From Flavobacteriales bacterium (GTDB taxonomy: Bacteria > Bacteroidota > Bacteroidia > Flavobacteriales_G > Salibacteraceae): a DNA stretch of 64,000 bases. The stretch is from assembly GCA_018660685.1 (NCBI GenBank), contig JABJJW010000023.1, positions 124,001 to 188,000 of the forward strand, written 5' to 3'. Under the pieces are notes generated by a model that made no database searches, was not told where the DNA came from, and worked only from the letters and a program-made list of their open reading frames with translations. Below are positions 1 to 9,733 of the stretch, piece after piece; the stretch's first letter is position 1, and the number at the start of each line of letters is the position of its first letter. A program made the translations under genes and the position numbers.

Positions 1-1087
1 TTAGACGATCATATCGCGGAATGTTCGACGTCTTTGCAAAATGGCCTCCATACTTGACCTTCAGGCTTTTATTCGGTTGAAAAAGAATCTTCTGCATCAG
101 GTTTATCTGTTCGTAGCCAGAATAAATCTGTTTCCGGTCATTGTTGCTGAGCAAGAGTGTATCGCCCTCCGGTCTAGCCACAATAAACTCAGGCCTTAGG
201 TATTCGCTTGGTCCATTCGAGCCCATCAGGAGGTCATCATACGCTGAAAATGTAATACTCGACAGTGAGGCCCACTTGCCTCCGTCAAAGTTGATCTCTA
301 TGTGCCCTGTTCGTTCTTGATTCGCTGTGGACGTCCGCGCCAATGCGCTTCCCGAAACGGCTTGAGAATCCGTCGTGTAAATTTTAGGCCCTTTTGTAAA
401 GTAGCTAAGGACACCGCCAAGAGCATCGCTGCCATAAATGACAGATCCGGGTCCATAGTTCACCTCTACTCGATTGACAGATTGGGGGTCGATAGATATC
501 ACATTCTGCACGTTGCCGCTCCGGAAAATAGCATTGTTCATTCTCACTCCGTCAACAGTCAGTAAAACCCGGTTGGCCGAGAAACCTCTAATCATTGGAC
601 TACCACCCCCAAGCTGTGACTTTTGTACGAATACTTCTCCTGATCCTTGGAGAACGTCCGCTGCCGTTTGGGCATTATCTATGGCGATATCATCCGGTGA
701 AATTGAAACAATCCTATTGGGCACATCACGTCGACTTTGGCGCCATCGAGTTGAGCTGATGATAAACGTATCGAGTGGAAACGAAAGTGAATCAAGCTTC
801 AATGGTAAGGACACATACATGGTTAACTCCTGATACGTATACCATTTTCTCAAGAATCCCAATCGGCTTATTTGGATGCTATCGAAGCCAGTGAACTCGC
901 TTATGTCCACTTCTCCGTTGGGGTTAGATATAGAAAGCATCTCAGGATTGAATGACAAGACATTCACCAATTCGAGAGGTTTACCAGTCATTCCATCAAC
1001 AATTCTGATTGTCTGCGCCTTTGCGGCGGAATGGAAAAATGCGATTATAAAAATCACTCGGTATAGAAGTAAGAGAAACTTCTTCAT
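1..1087 (-). CDS. TonB-dependent outer membrane receptor, partial (N-terminal part; continues past window start)
   Basis: Reverse-strand frame open from ATG at 1087 to the window edge: MKKFLLLLYRVIFIIAFFHSAAKAQTIRIVDGMTGKPLELVNV... then a plug domain (RRDVPNRIVSISPDDIAIDNAQTAADVLQGSGEVFVQKSQLGGGSPMIRGFSANRVLLTVDGVRMNNAIFRSGN). Confidence 0.85.
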   Translation of the reverse strand, partial: MKKFLLLLYRVIFIIAFFHSAAKAQTIRIVDGMTGKPLELVNVLSFNPEMLSISNPNGEVDISEFTGFDSIQISRLGFLRKWYTYQELTMYVSLPLKLDSLSFPLDTFIISSTRWRQSRRDVPNRIVSISPDDIAIDNAQTAADVLQGSGEVFVQKSQLGGGSPMIRGFSANRVLLTVDGVRMNNAIFRSGNVQNVISIDPQSVNRVEVNYGPGSVIYGSDALGGVLSYFTKGPKIYTTDSQAVSGSALARTSTANQERTGHIEINFDGGKWASLSSITFSAYDDLLMGSNGPSEYLRPEFIVARPEGDTLLLSNNDRKQIYSGYEQINLMQKILFQPNKSLKVKYGGHFAKTSNIPRYDRL

Positions 1088-1135
1088 GAGGTCCGCGGAA
1101 TCAACAAGAATTAAGCCATGAATGCAAGAATAGCC

Positions 1136-2650
1136 CTAGTAGACGGCTTCTCTAATTTGCTTTGAGAGTTCGGTAGAAGGAACGCGATATTGCTTCATTG
1201 AATCACGCTCTCGGATGGTTACCGTTCCGTCTTCCAGGGTCTGATGATCCACAGTCACGGCCAGTGGAGTACCAATCGCATCTTGTCTTCGATACCGCCG
1301 GCCGATAGCATCCTTTTCATCGTACTGACACATAAATTCGCCTTTCAAGGAATTTAGAATTTCTCGACTCCTTTCCGGTAGTCCGTCCTTTTTAACCAGC
1401 GGGAATACAGCTACTTTATATGGCGCCAATACAGCGGGAATTCGCATCACTACCCTCTCCGATCCATCTTCGAGTTTTTCATTTTGAATTGAATATGACA
1501 GGATCGCTAAAAAAGTTCGGTCAAGCCCAATGCTTGTCTCCACTACATAAGGCACATAGTTCTCGTTTATCTCAGGATCGAAGTATTGCAGTTTTTTACC
1601 GCTATGTTCTTCGTGTTGCTTCAAATCAAAATCGGTCCGAGAGTGGATTCCTTCCAATTCTTTGAAGCCAAATGGGAAATTAAACTCAATGTCACAGGCC
1701 GCGTTGGCATAGTGAGCAAGCTTCAAGTGATCATGAAAACGGTACTCGCTTTCTGGAATCCCCAGCGATGTATGCCATGCAATTCTCTCAGTCTTCCAGT
1801 GCTCATACCATTCTTTTTCCGTTCCTGGCTTCACAAAAAATTGCATCTCCATTTGTTCAAACTCTCGCATACGAAATATGAACTGTCGGGCAACAATTTC
1901 GTTTCTAAATGCCTTCCCAATTTGAGCAATGCCAAAGGGAATTTTCATTCGGCCAGTTTTCTGAACATTCAAGAAATTCACAAATATTCCCTGTGCTGTC
2001 TCAGGTCTTAGATATATCGTGTTTGCCCCTTCAGCGACCGAACCCATTTCAGTACTGAACATCAAATTGAATTGACGCACATCAGTCCAGTTTCTGGTTC
2101 CACTGACTGGATCAGATATTTCCTCATCTACGATAAGCTGCTTAAATTCTTCGAGATTCCCATCATCCAAGCACTGCTTCATACGGGTCTCAACCGCCTC
2201 TATCCTCTCAACATAACCCTTTACTCTAGGATTAGTTTCTCTATACATCGAGGCATCAAATGAATTTCCAAAGCGCTTTGCCGCTTTTTTGATTTCCTTA
2301 TCAATCTTGCCTTGAATTTTCGCTATATGATCTTCCACAAGTACATCCGCCCGATATCTCTTTTTACTATCCTTATTGTCAATCAGTGGATCGCTAAAAG
2401 CATCAACATGTCCTGAAGCCTTCCATGTTGTCGGATGCATGAATATTGCAGAGTCCAACCCGACAATGTTCTCATGCATTTGAACCATGCTCTTCCACCA
2501 GTATTTCTTAATGTTATTCTTAAGCTCGACTCCTAGCTGTCCATAGTCATAGACTGCGCTCAATCCATCGTAGATCTCGCTGGAAGGAAATACAAAGCCG
2601 TATTCCTTTGCGTGAGAAATAACCTGCTTAAAATGATCCTCTTGATTCAT
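1136..2650 (-). CDS. glyS: Glycine--tRNA ligase
   Basis: 504 aa ORF; class II aaRS motifs (LRPETAQGIFVNF, FGIAQIGKAFRNEI, ETSIGLDRTFLAIL) and C-terminal anticodon-binding domain. Confidence 0.95.
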   Translation of the reverse strand: MNQEDHFKQVISHAKEYGFVFPSSEIYDGLSAVYDYGQLGVELKNNIKKYWWKSMVQMHENIVGLDSAIFMHPTTWKASGHVDAFSDPLIDNKDSKKRYRADVLVEDHIAKIQGKIDKEIKKAAKRFGNSFDASMYRETNPRVKGYVERIEAVETRMKQCLDDGNLEEFKQLIVDEEISDPVSGTRNWTDVRQFNLMFSTEMGSVAEGANTIYLRPETAQGIFVNFLNVQKTGRMKIPFGIAQIGKAFRNEIVARQFIFRMREFEQMEMQFFVKPGTEKEWYEHWKTERIAWHTSLGIPESEYRFHDHLKLAHYANAACDIEFNFPFGFKELEGIHSRTDFDLKQHEEHSGKKLQYFDPEINENYVPYVVETSIGLDRTFLAILSYSIQNEKLEDGSERVVMRIPAVLAPYKVAVFPLVKKDGLPERSREILNSLKGEFMCQYDEKDAIGRRYRRQDAIGTPLAVTVDHQTLEDGTVTIRERDSMKQYRVPSTELSKQIREAVY

Positions 2651-2685
2651 GGGCGCAAATGTATCTACTTGCTATTCGTGTAAAT

Positions 2686-2713
2686 AAAAAAAGTCCCCCG
2701 AGATTCGGAGGAC
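2686..2713 (-). terminator. Rho-independent terminator downstream of the susD-like gene
   Basis: Hairpin gtcccccgagattcggaggac with flanking A-run that reads as a T-run on the minus strand. Confidence 0.6.
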
Positions 2714-2743
2714 CTTCTATTAAGCAAATTAATTATCTAAACA

Positions 2744-4153
2744 TTAATTGTCCCAGAATACTTTACCATACTTGTCATCGTTCCCGCCATTAGCGCCAGA
2801 AACGTTGTCGTTGTTAATAGAGTACTCATCGACACTGTAGTTATAGCGCGTTGGAGGCGTTGTACCTGCCTCAGCTGCTACAGCCATCATTGGATAGTCA
2901 TAGAATCTCCAAGTAGACCAAGCTTCAAAGCTATTGTCATACATAGCGATCCACTTCTGCGTTCCGATGATCTCATTCCAAGATGTACCCGCAGCCAATA
3001 AGCTGTCGGCATTCACCATAGGATGCATGATATATGTTGAGCCATCAACACCCCAATCAGAGCAAGAAGCCATGATACCGGCATGATAGTGCGTAGCAGC
3101 AGCTGCGTCATCACCATTCGTCGCGTCAATGTGAGCTCTAAGGAATTCAACTTCAGCAGTCGTCATCAATTGACCTGGGTGAGTTGGATCCTCAAGCATC
3201 GCGCCTGGTTGTGAGTAGAGCGGATAAGCTCCACCACTACCATGTGGATTACCTGTGATCTTACCTCCGTCAATAGAATCTCCAACATTCTTGAAGAACA
3301 TGCCTCTCCTTGGATCCATTCTATCATTCAGGATATCACCAAATGTTGATGAGGCAATATAATCTGTACGTCCACTTTGCACTAGAGCTTCCCACAATGG
3401 GTTGGTGTTTGGCGCAGATCCTTCAAACGTCATCATAGCACTTGAAAAACCAGCTCCTGGATCAGCTGCAGCGGCAGCTGCCATATCACCAGTTCGAACA
3501 GCCATCTTCATTTTGAGGGCTCCTGCAAAAGCAGCCCAACTAGACGCGCTACCACCATAGATGTTATCAGAAGCTCCAAGCTCTCCGGTGCCTCCGCCAG
3601 CATTTAAGTCGGCGATCGCTCCATCAAGATCAGACATTACACTACTATAAATTGTAGCCGCATCATCATATCCTGGAGCTAGATTATCAAGCAGCTGAAT
3701 TGCATCTGTATATGGAACATCGTTAAAGATGTCTACCAATACGTGATAAGCATAACACTCAATAATTGTGATCAATGCAAGCTGAGCCTTCTCATCGTTT
3801 CCGGTGACAAGTTCATCTTTTCCAATGATTGCACGGGCTTCACTCAAGTCTCGAAGAACGTTGGCATAAAGCCTGTCGTAAACTCCTCCGTTAATGTTTC
3901 GCTCCGTCAATTCATAGTTAGACTCATCCGTATAAGTAGTTTGAGTCCAGTGCTGGGACCAAAGGCGGAATGTATTCACATTCACATTTGGACTTGACAT
4001 GTAGTAAACTAGATCCTTTTGAGCATTTGCATAGAGCATCGCTGCTGGCACCTCTTCAGGGGCCTTAGGATTCTTGTTGAAGTCGGTAATATCCTTCGTA
4101 CAACCACTAAGGATGAATACCGCTAAACCTGTATATATTAATACCTTTTTCAT
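2744..4153 (-). CDS. SusD/RagB family nutrient-binding outer membrane lipoprotein
   Basis: From internal ATG: MKKVLIYTGLAVFILSGCTKDITDFNKNPKAPEEVP (lipobox LSGC), SusD-like fold features; directly downstream of a SusC homologue. Confidence 0.9.
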   Translation of the reverse strand: MKKVLIYTGLAVFILSGCTKDITDFNKNPKAPEEVPAAMLYANAQKDLVYYMSSPNVNVNTFRLWSQHWTQTTYTDESNYELTERNINGGVYDRLYANVLRDLSEARAIIGKDELVTGNDEKAQLALITIIECYAYHVLVDIFNDVPYTDAIQLLDNLAPGYDDAATIYSSVMSDLDGAIADLNAGGGTGELGASDNIYGGSASSWAAFAGALKMKMAVRTGDMAAAAAADPGAGFSSAMMTFEGSAPNTNPLWEALVQSGRTDYIASSTFGDILNDRMDPRRGMFFKNVGDSIDGGKITGNPHGSGGAYPLYSQPGAMLEDPTHPGQLMTTAEVEFLRAHIDATNGDDAAAATHYHAGIMASCSDWGVDGSTYIMHPMVNADSLLAAGTSWNEIIGTQKWIAMYDNSFEAWSTWRFYDYPMMAVAAEAGTTPPTRYNYSVDEYSINNDNVSGANGGNDDKYGKVFWDN

Positions 4154-4166
4154 TGTTCGTGGATAA

Positions 4167-7100
4167 TTAGAATTTAAGTGTAACGTTAGCACCGAACTCA
4201 CGAACAGCAGGATAAGCCCCTGACTGGTAACCCTGAACATTACCAGCACTTAAGCCAGCTTCAGGATCTGTGTAAGGTGAATTCTTGTGCAAGATTGCAA
4301 GGTTTCGTCCTACGAGTGATATATCAAGTCCTTGAATTGGCCACTCTTCTACTACACTCTTTGGAATGGAGTAAGTAATAGTCAATTGACGAAGCTTGAT
4401 GTACGTCGCATCGTAAATGTGCATTGCGTTTGGAGCAGTAGCCCATCCATATGCGTTAGCATAGTTTCCGAACCAACCATTCTCTTCGTTTTGTGTTCCA
4501 TCTGAAGTCAGGTTACCATCGTCATCGAAAATGTAAGCCCCTGTTGCATCAGTAGTCGCAACAACACCGTCAAGAAGAATTCCTCCTCCATCTTCTGGTG
4601 CATCCCGAACTGGGTTTCCAGCATCGTTAGTTCCGGCAGTGATATCATAAATACCAGTTCCGTATCCATACCAAGTATCAAGTGAGAAGAAGTTTCCTCC
4701 TTGCTGCATGTCAATCAATGCACTCACAGCAATATCCTTGAACTTAATTGTGTTGAACCATCCACCCGTCCAATCAGGAAGCATGTTACCAATTACCTCA
4801 GGTGTAGCTGATCTCCAGTATCGTGTTCCACCGAATGGGTGAGCGTAAACGATTGGCTTTGATTCATCATCGTTGTAGTAAACGAAGTTGGTTCCCTTAA
4901 TAACTCCATAAGGTTGTCCGACTTCAGCCTCAACAGTGATACCGCCTTGCATAGATGTCAACTGGAATGCATCCAATTGGCCATCAAGCTCGATTACTTC
5001 GTTTCTGTTCAGCGCCCAGTTTATACGAGTTGTCCATGAGAACGACTCAGTTTTAACAGGGTTTGCATATAGAGAAACTTCAACTCCTTGGTTCTGAATG
5101 TCACCAGCGTTAATATACTGGAAGATTGTTCCAGAAGCACTAGATACACGTGCAGGAAGAATTTGATCTCTCGTATTAGTCTTATAAAGAGTAATATCAA
5201 AACCAATCTTATCCTTAGCAAACTTGTTCTCAAATCCAATTTCCATTGATTGAGTGTTCTCAGGTACTAGTCCAGAGTTCAAGTTTGTGTTTGGCGCTGA
5301 TGCCAATGAACTTCCCATGAAAGATGTGTTCAGGTTATAAACTGAACGTACACTCTGCACAGGTGCGTCATTACCAACTTGTGCATAGTTCAATCTCAAC
5401 TTACCAAAGTCCATGAATGAAACATCAAATAATTCGGAATAAACCAAACTAAGTGTTGCTGCTGGATAGAAGAAAGCGTTGTCTCCATCAGGAAGAGTCG
5501 AGCTGATGTCATATCGACCAGCAAGGTCAACATACAAGAACTGATCATATCCCAATGTCATTCGACCATAGTATCCATCAACAGCACGTTGCCATTCAGC
5601 TTCGTAAGGTTGATTAAGAATCTTGTAATCGTTAGATGACGGCAAGAAAGTTGGAGCAATCATACCATTCGTTCCGTTAGAAAGGGAATAAAGACCTGGA
5701 ACAATCAAACCACCGTTTGTCTGTCCTTCAGTCTCAGTACTCTTCTGACGTCGAATGTTAGTTCCTGCGTTACCATCAAAGCTGACTTTACCATCAGTAC
5801 CGAATGATTTCTTCCATGAAAGAATGAAATCATAGTTTCTCTCATAGTAGCTGCGTGTATACTTATAGTACATAGGAACATCGACTGATCCATCAGCAAT
5901 TCGCTCCTCACGTAGTTCGTCATAACTATCATTAGTTACACGACCCATGACGCTTAACCAATCAGTCAGCTGATATGTTGCAGCTACGTTACCGATGATT
6001 CTGTTACGAACATCGTTTGCATAACTTTCATATCGCATGAAATATGGATTGTCAAAGTAGTGTGGACGCTCACGAGTTCCTTCTGCGAAACCAAATCCAA
6101 GTGGATTCCATGTAAGGTTCTTTCCAGTCTTGTCATATGCCTCCCACTGAGCTTGGTAGTCAGTACCGACATTGTACCATTGACGGAAAGATTGGTTTAC
6201 GTTTCGTGAATCGTAACCTGTTCCGTAACGTCCAAGTCCTTCGTTCTTGACAAATGTCATGGACGATGAAACTGAAAGCTTATCGCTTAGGTTGTATGAT
6301 ACATTAATAGAAGCGTTGTTTCGACGTAGGCTACTATTAGGCATGATCCCCTTGTAGCGCATGTCACTAACACTCATACGGTAAGTTCCGTTTTCGTTTC
6401 CTCCATCAACAGACACAGAGTTTGTAAGCTGCATCGCTGTCTCATAGAAAGTTGTTGCGTCATTTTCCGCTGCCTCGTAAGGCTGTGGCTTAAGGTATGT
6501 GTCTTCCAATTCTGGATAGATAGACTCCCAAGTAAGAAGCTCATCAGCGCGATCAAATGCAAGTCCGTAAGACGCATCCTCACCAATTGGAGAAGCTAGT
6601 CCATCAATGACACCATCGCCATCTGTATCTACTTCTTCAACATATCCATCATAGATATCGCCGGTGAACACAGTATCAGAACCATAGTATTGTCCATATC
6701 CAGGACCGTACTCTTTCTGGTATACAGGCATTGTGTTATTGTTGATCACACCAGCCATCACACCTGATGAAATGGTAACACCAACTCCGTTCTTATTCTT
6801 AGCTCCTTTCTTAGTAACGATAATCACAACACCATTCGCTGCTCGCGCTCCATAAAGAGAAGTTGCGGCGGCACCCTTAAGTACTTCGATTTTCTCGATG
6901 TCTTCTGGGTTAATGTCCATTGCGGCGTTACCGTAGTCAAATCCACCACGACCAGTCCTCTGGTTACGTGAGTTAGTAATCGCGTTACTAATAGGAATAC
7001 CATCCACTACATAAAGCGGTTGGTTATTACCATTAATAGACTTATAGCCTCGGATTATTACGTTAGCAGAACCACCCATAGTTCCACTGTTCTTAATTTG

Positions 7101-7547
7101 AGCACCGGAGACTTGTCCTGAAAGTGCGCTCATGAAGTTTACGTCCTTCACGCGAGCTACATCTTCACCAGACACTGATTGGGTTGAATAACCCAGTGCT
7201 TTTTTCTCTCGGGAAATACCGAGAGCGGTTACGACAACCTCGTCCAATACCATTCCGGAAACCATTCCGACGTCAATATTAGATTGGGATGCTACAGGAA
7301 CTTCTTGGTCCTCCATTCCGATAAAGGAGTATATCAATACCGCGTCATCATTTGGGACTTGGATTGTATACTTACCATTCTCGTCAGTAGTGGTACCGTT
7401 AGTGGTCCCCTTAATGGTGACGTTGACTCCTGGTAGAGTCGAGCCGTCATCCGCTCGTACGACCCCCGATAAGGTCCGTTCTTGTGCTAGTAATATCTGA
7501 GTCATAAACACAGATATTGCTAAGAGAAATAGTTGATTTCTTCTCAT
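4167..7547 (-). CDS. SusC/RagA family TonB-linked outer membrane protein
   Basis: 1126 aa; signal peptide, carboxypeptidase-D-like N-terminal domain (LSGVVRADDGSTLPGVNVTIKGTTNGTTTDENGKYTI), plug (IRGYKSINGNNQPLYVVDGIPI), barrel. Confidence 0.95.
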   Translation of the reverse strand: MRRNQLFLLAISVFMTQILLAQERTLSGVVRADDGSTLPGVNVTIKGTTNGTTTDENGKYTIQVPNDDAVLIYSFIGMEDQEVPVASQSNIDVGMVSGMVLDEVVVTALGISREKKALGYSTQSVSGEDVARVKDVNFMSALSGQVSGAQIKNSGTMGGSANVIIRGYKSINGNNQPLYVVDGIPISNAITNSRNQRTGRGGFDYGNAAMDINPEDIEKIEVLKGAAATSLYGARAANGVVIIVTKKGAKNKNGVGVTISSGVMAGVINNNTMPVYQKEYGPGYGQYYGSDTVFTGDIYDGYVEEVDTDGDGVIDGLASPIGEDASYGLAFDRADELLTWESIYPELEDTYLKPQPYEAAENDATTFYETAMQLTNSVSVDGGNENGTYRMSVSDMRYKGIMPNSSLRRNNASINVSYNLSDKLSVSSSMTFVKNEGLGRYGTGYDSRNVNQSFRQWYNVGTDYQAQWEAYDKTGKNLTWNPLGFGFAEGTRERPHYFDNPYFMRYESYANDVRNRIIGNVAATYQLTDWLSVMGRVTNDSYDELREERIADGSVDVPMYYKYTRSYYERNYDFILSWKKSFGTDGKVSFDGNAGTNIRRQKSTETEGQTNGGLIVPGLYSLSNGTNGMIAPTFLPSSNDYKILNQPYEAEWQRAVDGYYGRMTLGYDQFLYVDLAGRYDISSTLPDGDNAFFYPAATLSLVYSELFDVSFMDFGKLRLNYAQVGNDAPVQSVRSVYNLNTSFMGSSLASAPNTNLNSGLVPENTQSMEIGFENKFAKDKIGFDITLYKTNTRDQILPARVSSASGTIFQYINAGDIQNQGVEVSLYANPVKTESFSWTTRINWALNRNEVIELDGQLDAFQLTSMQGGITVEAEVGQPYGVIKGTNFVYYNDDESKPIVYAHPFGGTRYWRSATPEVIGNMLPDWTGGWFNTIKFKDIAVSALIDMQQGGNFFSLDTWYGYGTGIYDITAGTNDAGNPVRDAPEDGGGILLDGVVATTDATGAYIFDDDGNLTSDGTQNEENGWFGNYANAYGWATAPNAMHIYDATYIKLRQLTITYSIPKSVVEEWPIQGLDISLVGRNLAILHKNSPYTDPEAGLSAGNVQGYQSGAYPAVREFGANVTLKF

Positions 7548-7705
7548 AGTTTAGGTAATGTTTAGTTAAACGTTTCCTCACAAAGAAATAACAATAATTA
7601 ATACCTCAACCCCCGAAACGTTAAAATTTGACGGTGAATACCCTTTTCACTTCGATTTAATATTTTAATGCTATCGGGCTTCTAAGTCAATAAATTCGCC
7701 ACCAG

Positions 7706-8287
7706 ATGATCATTCAAATTGATGACAAGCTTATTTCGTCCGATCTGCTTGAAGAGTCCTTCGTTTGTGACCTAAATGCCTGTAAAGGTGCGTGTTGTGT
7801 TGAAGGCGACTCCGGCGCACCCCTACTTACCGAAGAATTGGAAAATCTTGAGGCAAATTTTGACTCCATTAAGGATTTCCTTCGGGAAGATGGGCTAAAA
7901 GCAATCGAAAAACAGGGTTTATACATAAAAGACGAGGACGATGAATGGGTAACTCCTTTGAAAGACGGTCAAGAATGTGCCTACACCTTATTTGATGAGA
8001 AGGGAGTAGCGCAATGCGGAATCGAAGTAGCTTGGAAAGCTGGCAAGTCAAATTTTCAGAAACCTGTTTCTTGTCACCTTTACCCTGTTCGAGTTAAGCG
8101 CTACGAAGAAATCACAGCATTGAACTATGAGCAATGGAATATTTGCTCCCCCGCTTGTTCACTGGGTAAAGAATTAAAGGTTCCGGTTTTCAGATTTGTA
8201 AAAGATGCTTTGGTCCGTCGATTTGGAAAAGACTTCTATTCATCTCTCGAATCAACCTCGATCGAGTGGAATAAAGTGAACCATTGA
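7706..8287 (+). CDS. DUF3109 family (Cys-rich, YkgJ-like) protein
   Basis: 193 aa with conserved CDLNACKGACCVEGDSGAPLL and CHLYPVRV...CSPAC motifs. Confidence 0.8.
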   Translation: MIIQIDDKLISSDLLEESFVCDLNACKGACCVEGDSGAPLLTEELENLEANFDSIKDFLREDGLKAIEKQGLYIKDEDDEWVTPLKDGQECAYTLFDEKGVAQCGIEVAWKAGKSNFQKPVSCHLYPVRVKRYEEITALNYEQWNICSPACSLGKELKVPVFRFVKDALVRRFGKDFYSSLESTSIEWNKVNH

Positions 8288-8640
8288 GGTGGATTTTCCA
8301 AATCTTTTTTTACAACATCGAGCTAATTAACAGGATAAAAATTTCCGAGCTCCCATTAACATTGAGTTGAGGATACCAAAAGATTTTTTTTAACATCCAT
8401 CCGGGAAACCGACTGTTCAAAAACTCCCTCAATTGTTGATGAATTTGGTTTGACTCGGGTCGCATTTTTCTCAAGTTTTGTTGAACAATAAAAACGGAGC
8501 AGTTACCCTTCTGATTCGTCACCTAAAGCCACCCTCGCTTTTAACTTATTGTATATCAGTTGATTAAAACATAGTTGGTGATTTCGACTAAGGAACGTTT
8601 TGTCCCTAATCGCAGCGTCAGTAAAGAAAGTAGAAGATAA

Positions 8641-9696
8641 ATGGACCAGAAAGAAATTCAAAAAGCAGAGACAGACCTCAGTGACGTTTTACCAGAAAAC
8701 ATGCCCGTGCAAACACAAGAGAATTCGACCGAAGAACCAATCCTAAAAGAGGACCCAAGTCGGTTTGTTCTCTTCCCAATTAAGCATGACGACATCTGGG
8801 CATTTTATAAAAAGTCGGAAGCGAGCTTTTGGACAGCTGAAGAAATTGACCTTGGTGCAGATCTTTATGATTGGGATAATAAATTGAATGATGATGAGCG
8901 ATTCTTCATTAAGCATGTATTGGCATTTTTTGCCGCAAGCGATGGAATCGTAAACGAAAATCTCGCGGAAAACTTCGTTTCTGAGGTCCAATACACAGAA
9001 GCCAAGTTCTTTTACGGTTTTCAAATCGCCATGGAGAACATACACTCCGAAACTTATTCTCTGCTCATTGATACATATATAAAGGACAAAGCAGAGAAGA
9101 ATAAACTTTTCAATGCTGTCGAAACCATACCCTGCGTTAAGAAGAAGGCTGATTGGGCGCTCCGATGGATTGACAATGGCTCCTTTGCAGAACGCCTCAT
9201 TGCCTTTGCAGCGGTTGAAGGAATTTTCTTCTCCGGATCATTCTGTTCCATCTTCTGGTTGAAGAAAAGAGGATTGATGCCAGGACTTAGCTTCTCAAAC
9301 GAGCTAATTTCAAGAGACGAGGGCATGCACTGTGATTTTGCCTGCTTACTGTACACTGATCACTTGATCAATCAGCTTCCGAAAGAGACCGTAACGGGCA
9401 TCATAAAAGATGCTGTGGAAATTGAAAAGGAATTCGTCACCGATGCCCTTCCAGTTTCTCTTATTGGGATGAATGCGAAATTGATGCAACAATACATTGA
9501 GTTTGTTGCGGATAGATTACTCCTCGAACTAGGGTGTGAGAAAGTATGGGGATCAGAAAACCCATTTGATTTCATGGAGATGATCAGTCTTCAAGGAAAG
9601 ACAAACTTCTTCGAAAAACGTGTGGCTGAATACCAGAAGTCCGGAGTCGCCAATGGCACCGAAAATCAAGTATTCAAACTAGACGAAGACTTCTAA
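8641..9696 (+). CDS. nrdB: Ribonucleoside-diphosphate reductase small (beta) subunit, class I
   Basis: Ferritin-like radical subunit; [13 protein letters not shown] (ExxHxxxY), [18 protein letters not shown]; next to nrdA. Confidence 0.95.
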   Translation: MDQKEIQKAETDLSDVLPENMPVQTQENSTEEPILKEDPSRFVLFPIKHDDIWAFYKKSEASFWTAEEIDLGADLYDWDNKLNDDERFFIKHVLAFFAASDGIVNENLAENFVSEVQYTEAKFFYGFQIAMENIHSETYSLLIDTYIKDKAEKNKLFNAVETIPCVKKKADWALRWIDNGSFAERLIAFAAVEGIFFSGSFCSIFWLKKRGLMPGLSFSNELISRDEGMHCDFACLLYTDHLINQLPKETVTGIIKDAVEIEKEFVTDALPVSLIGMNAKLMQQYIEFVADRLLLELGCEKVWGSENPFDFMEMISLQGKTNFFEKRVAEYQKSGVANGTENQVFKLDEDF

Positions 9697-9733
9697 AAAC
9701 CTATTTGCTAAATAACCAAAAGCCTGTTAGCCC

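Noticed and set aside
302-1121. Plus-strand ORFs over the first 1.1 kb
   Set aside because: The opposite strand encodes a clear TonB-dependent receptor N-terminus open to the window edge
8310-8522. 70 aa minus-strand ORF in the gap before nrdB
   Set aside because: No recognisable protein features or upstream signals; probably a chance ORF
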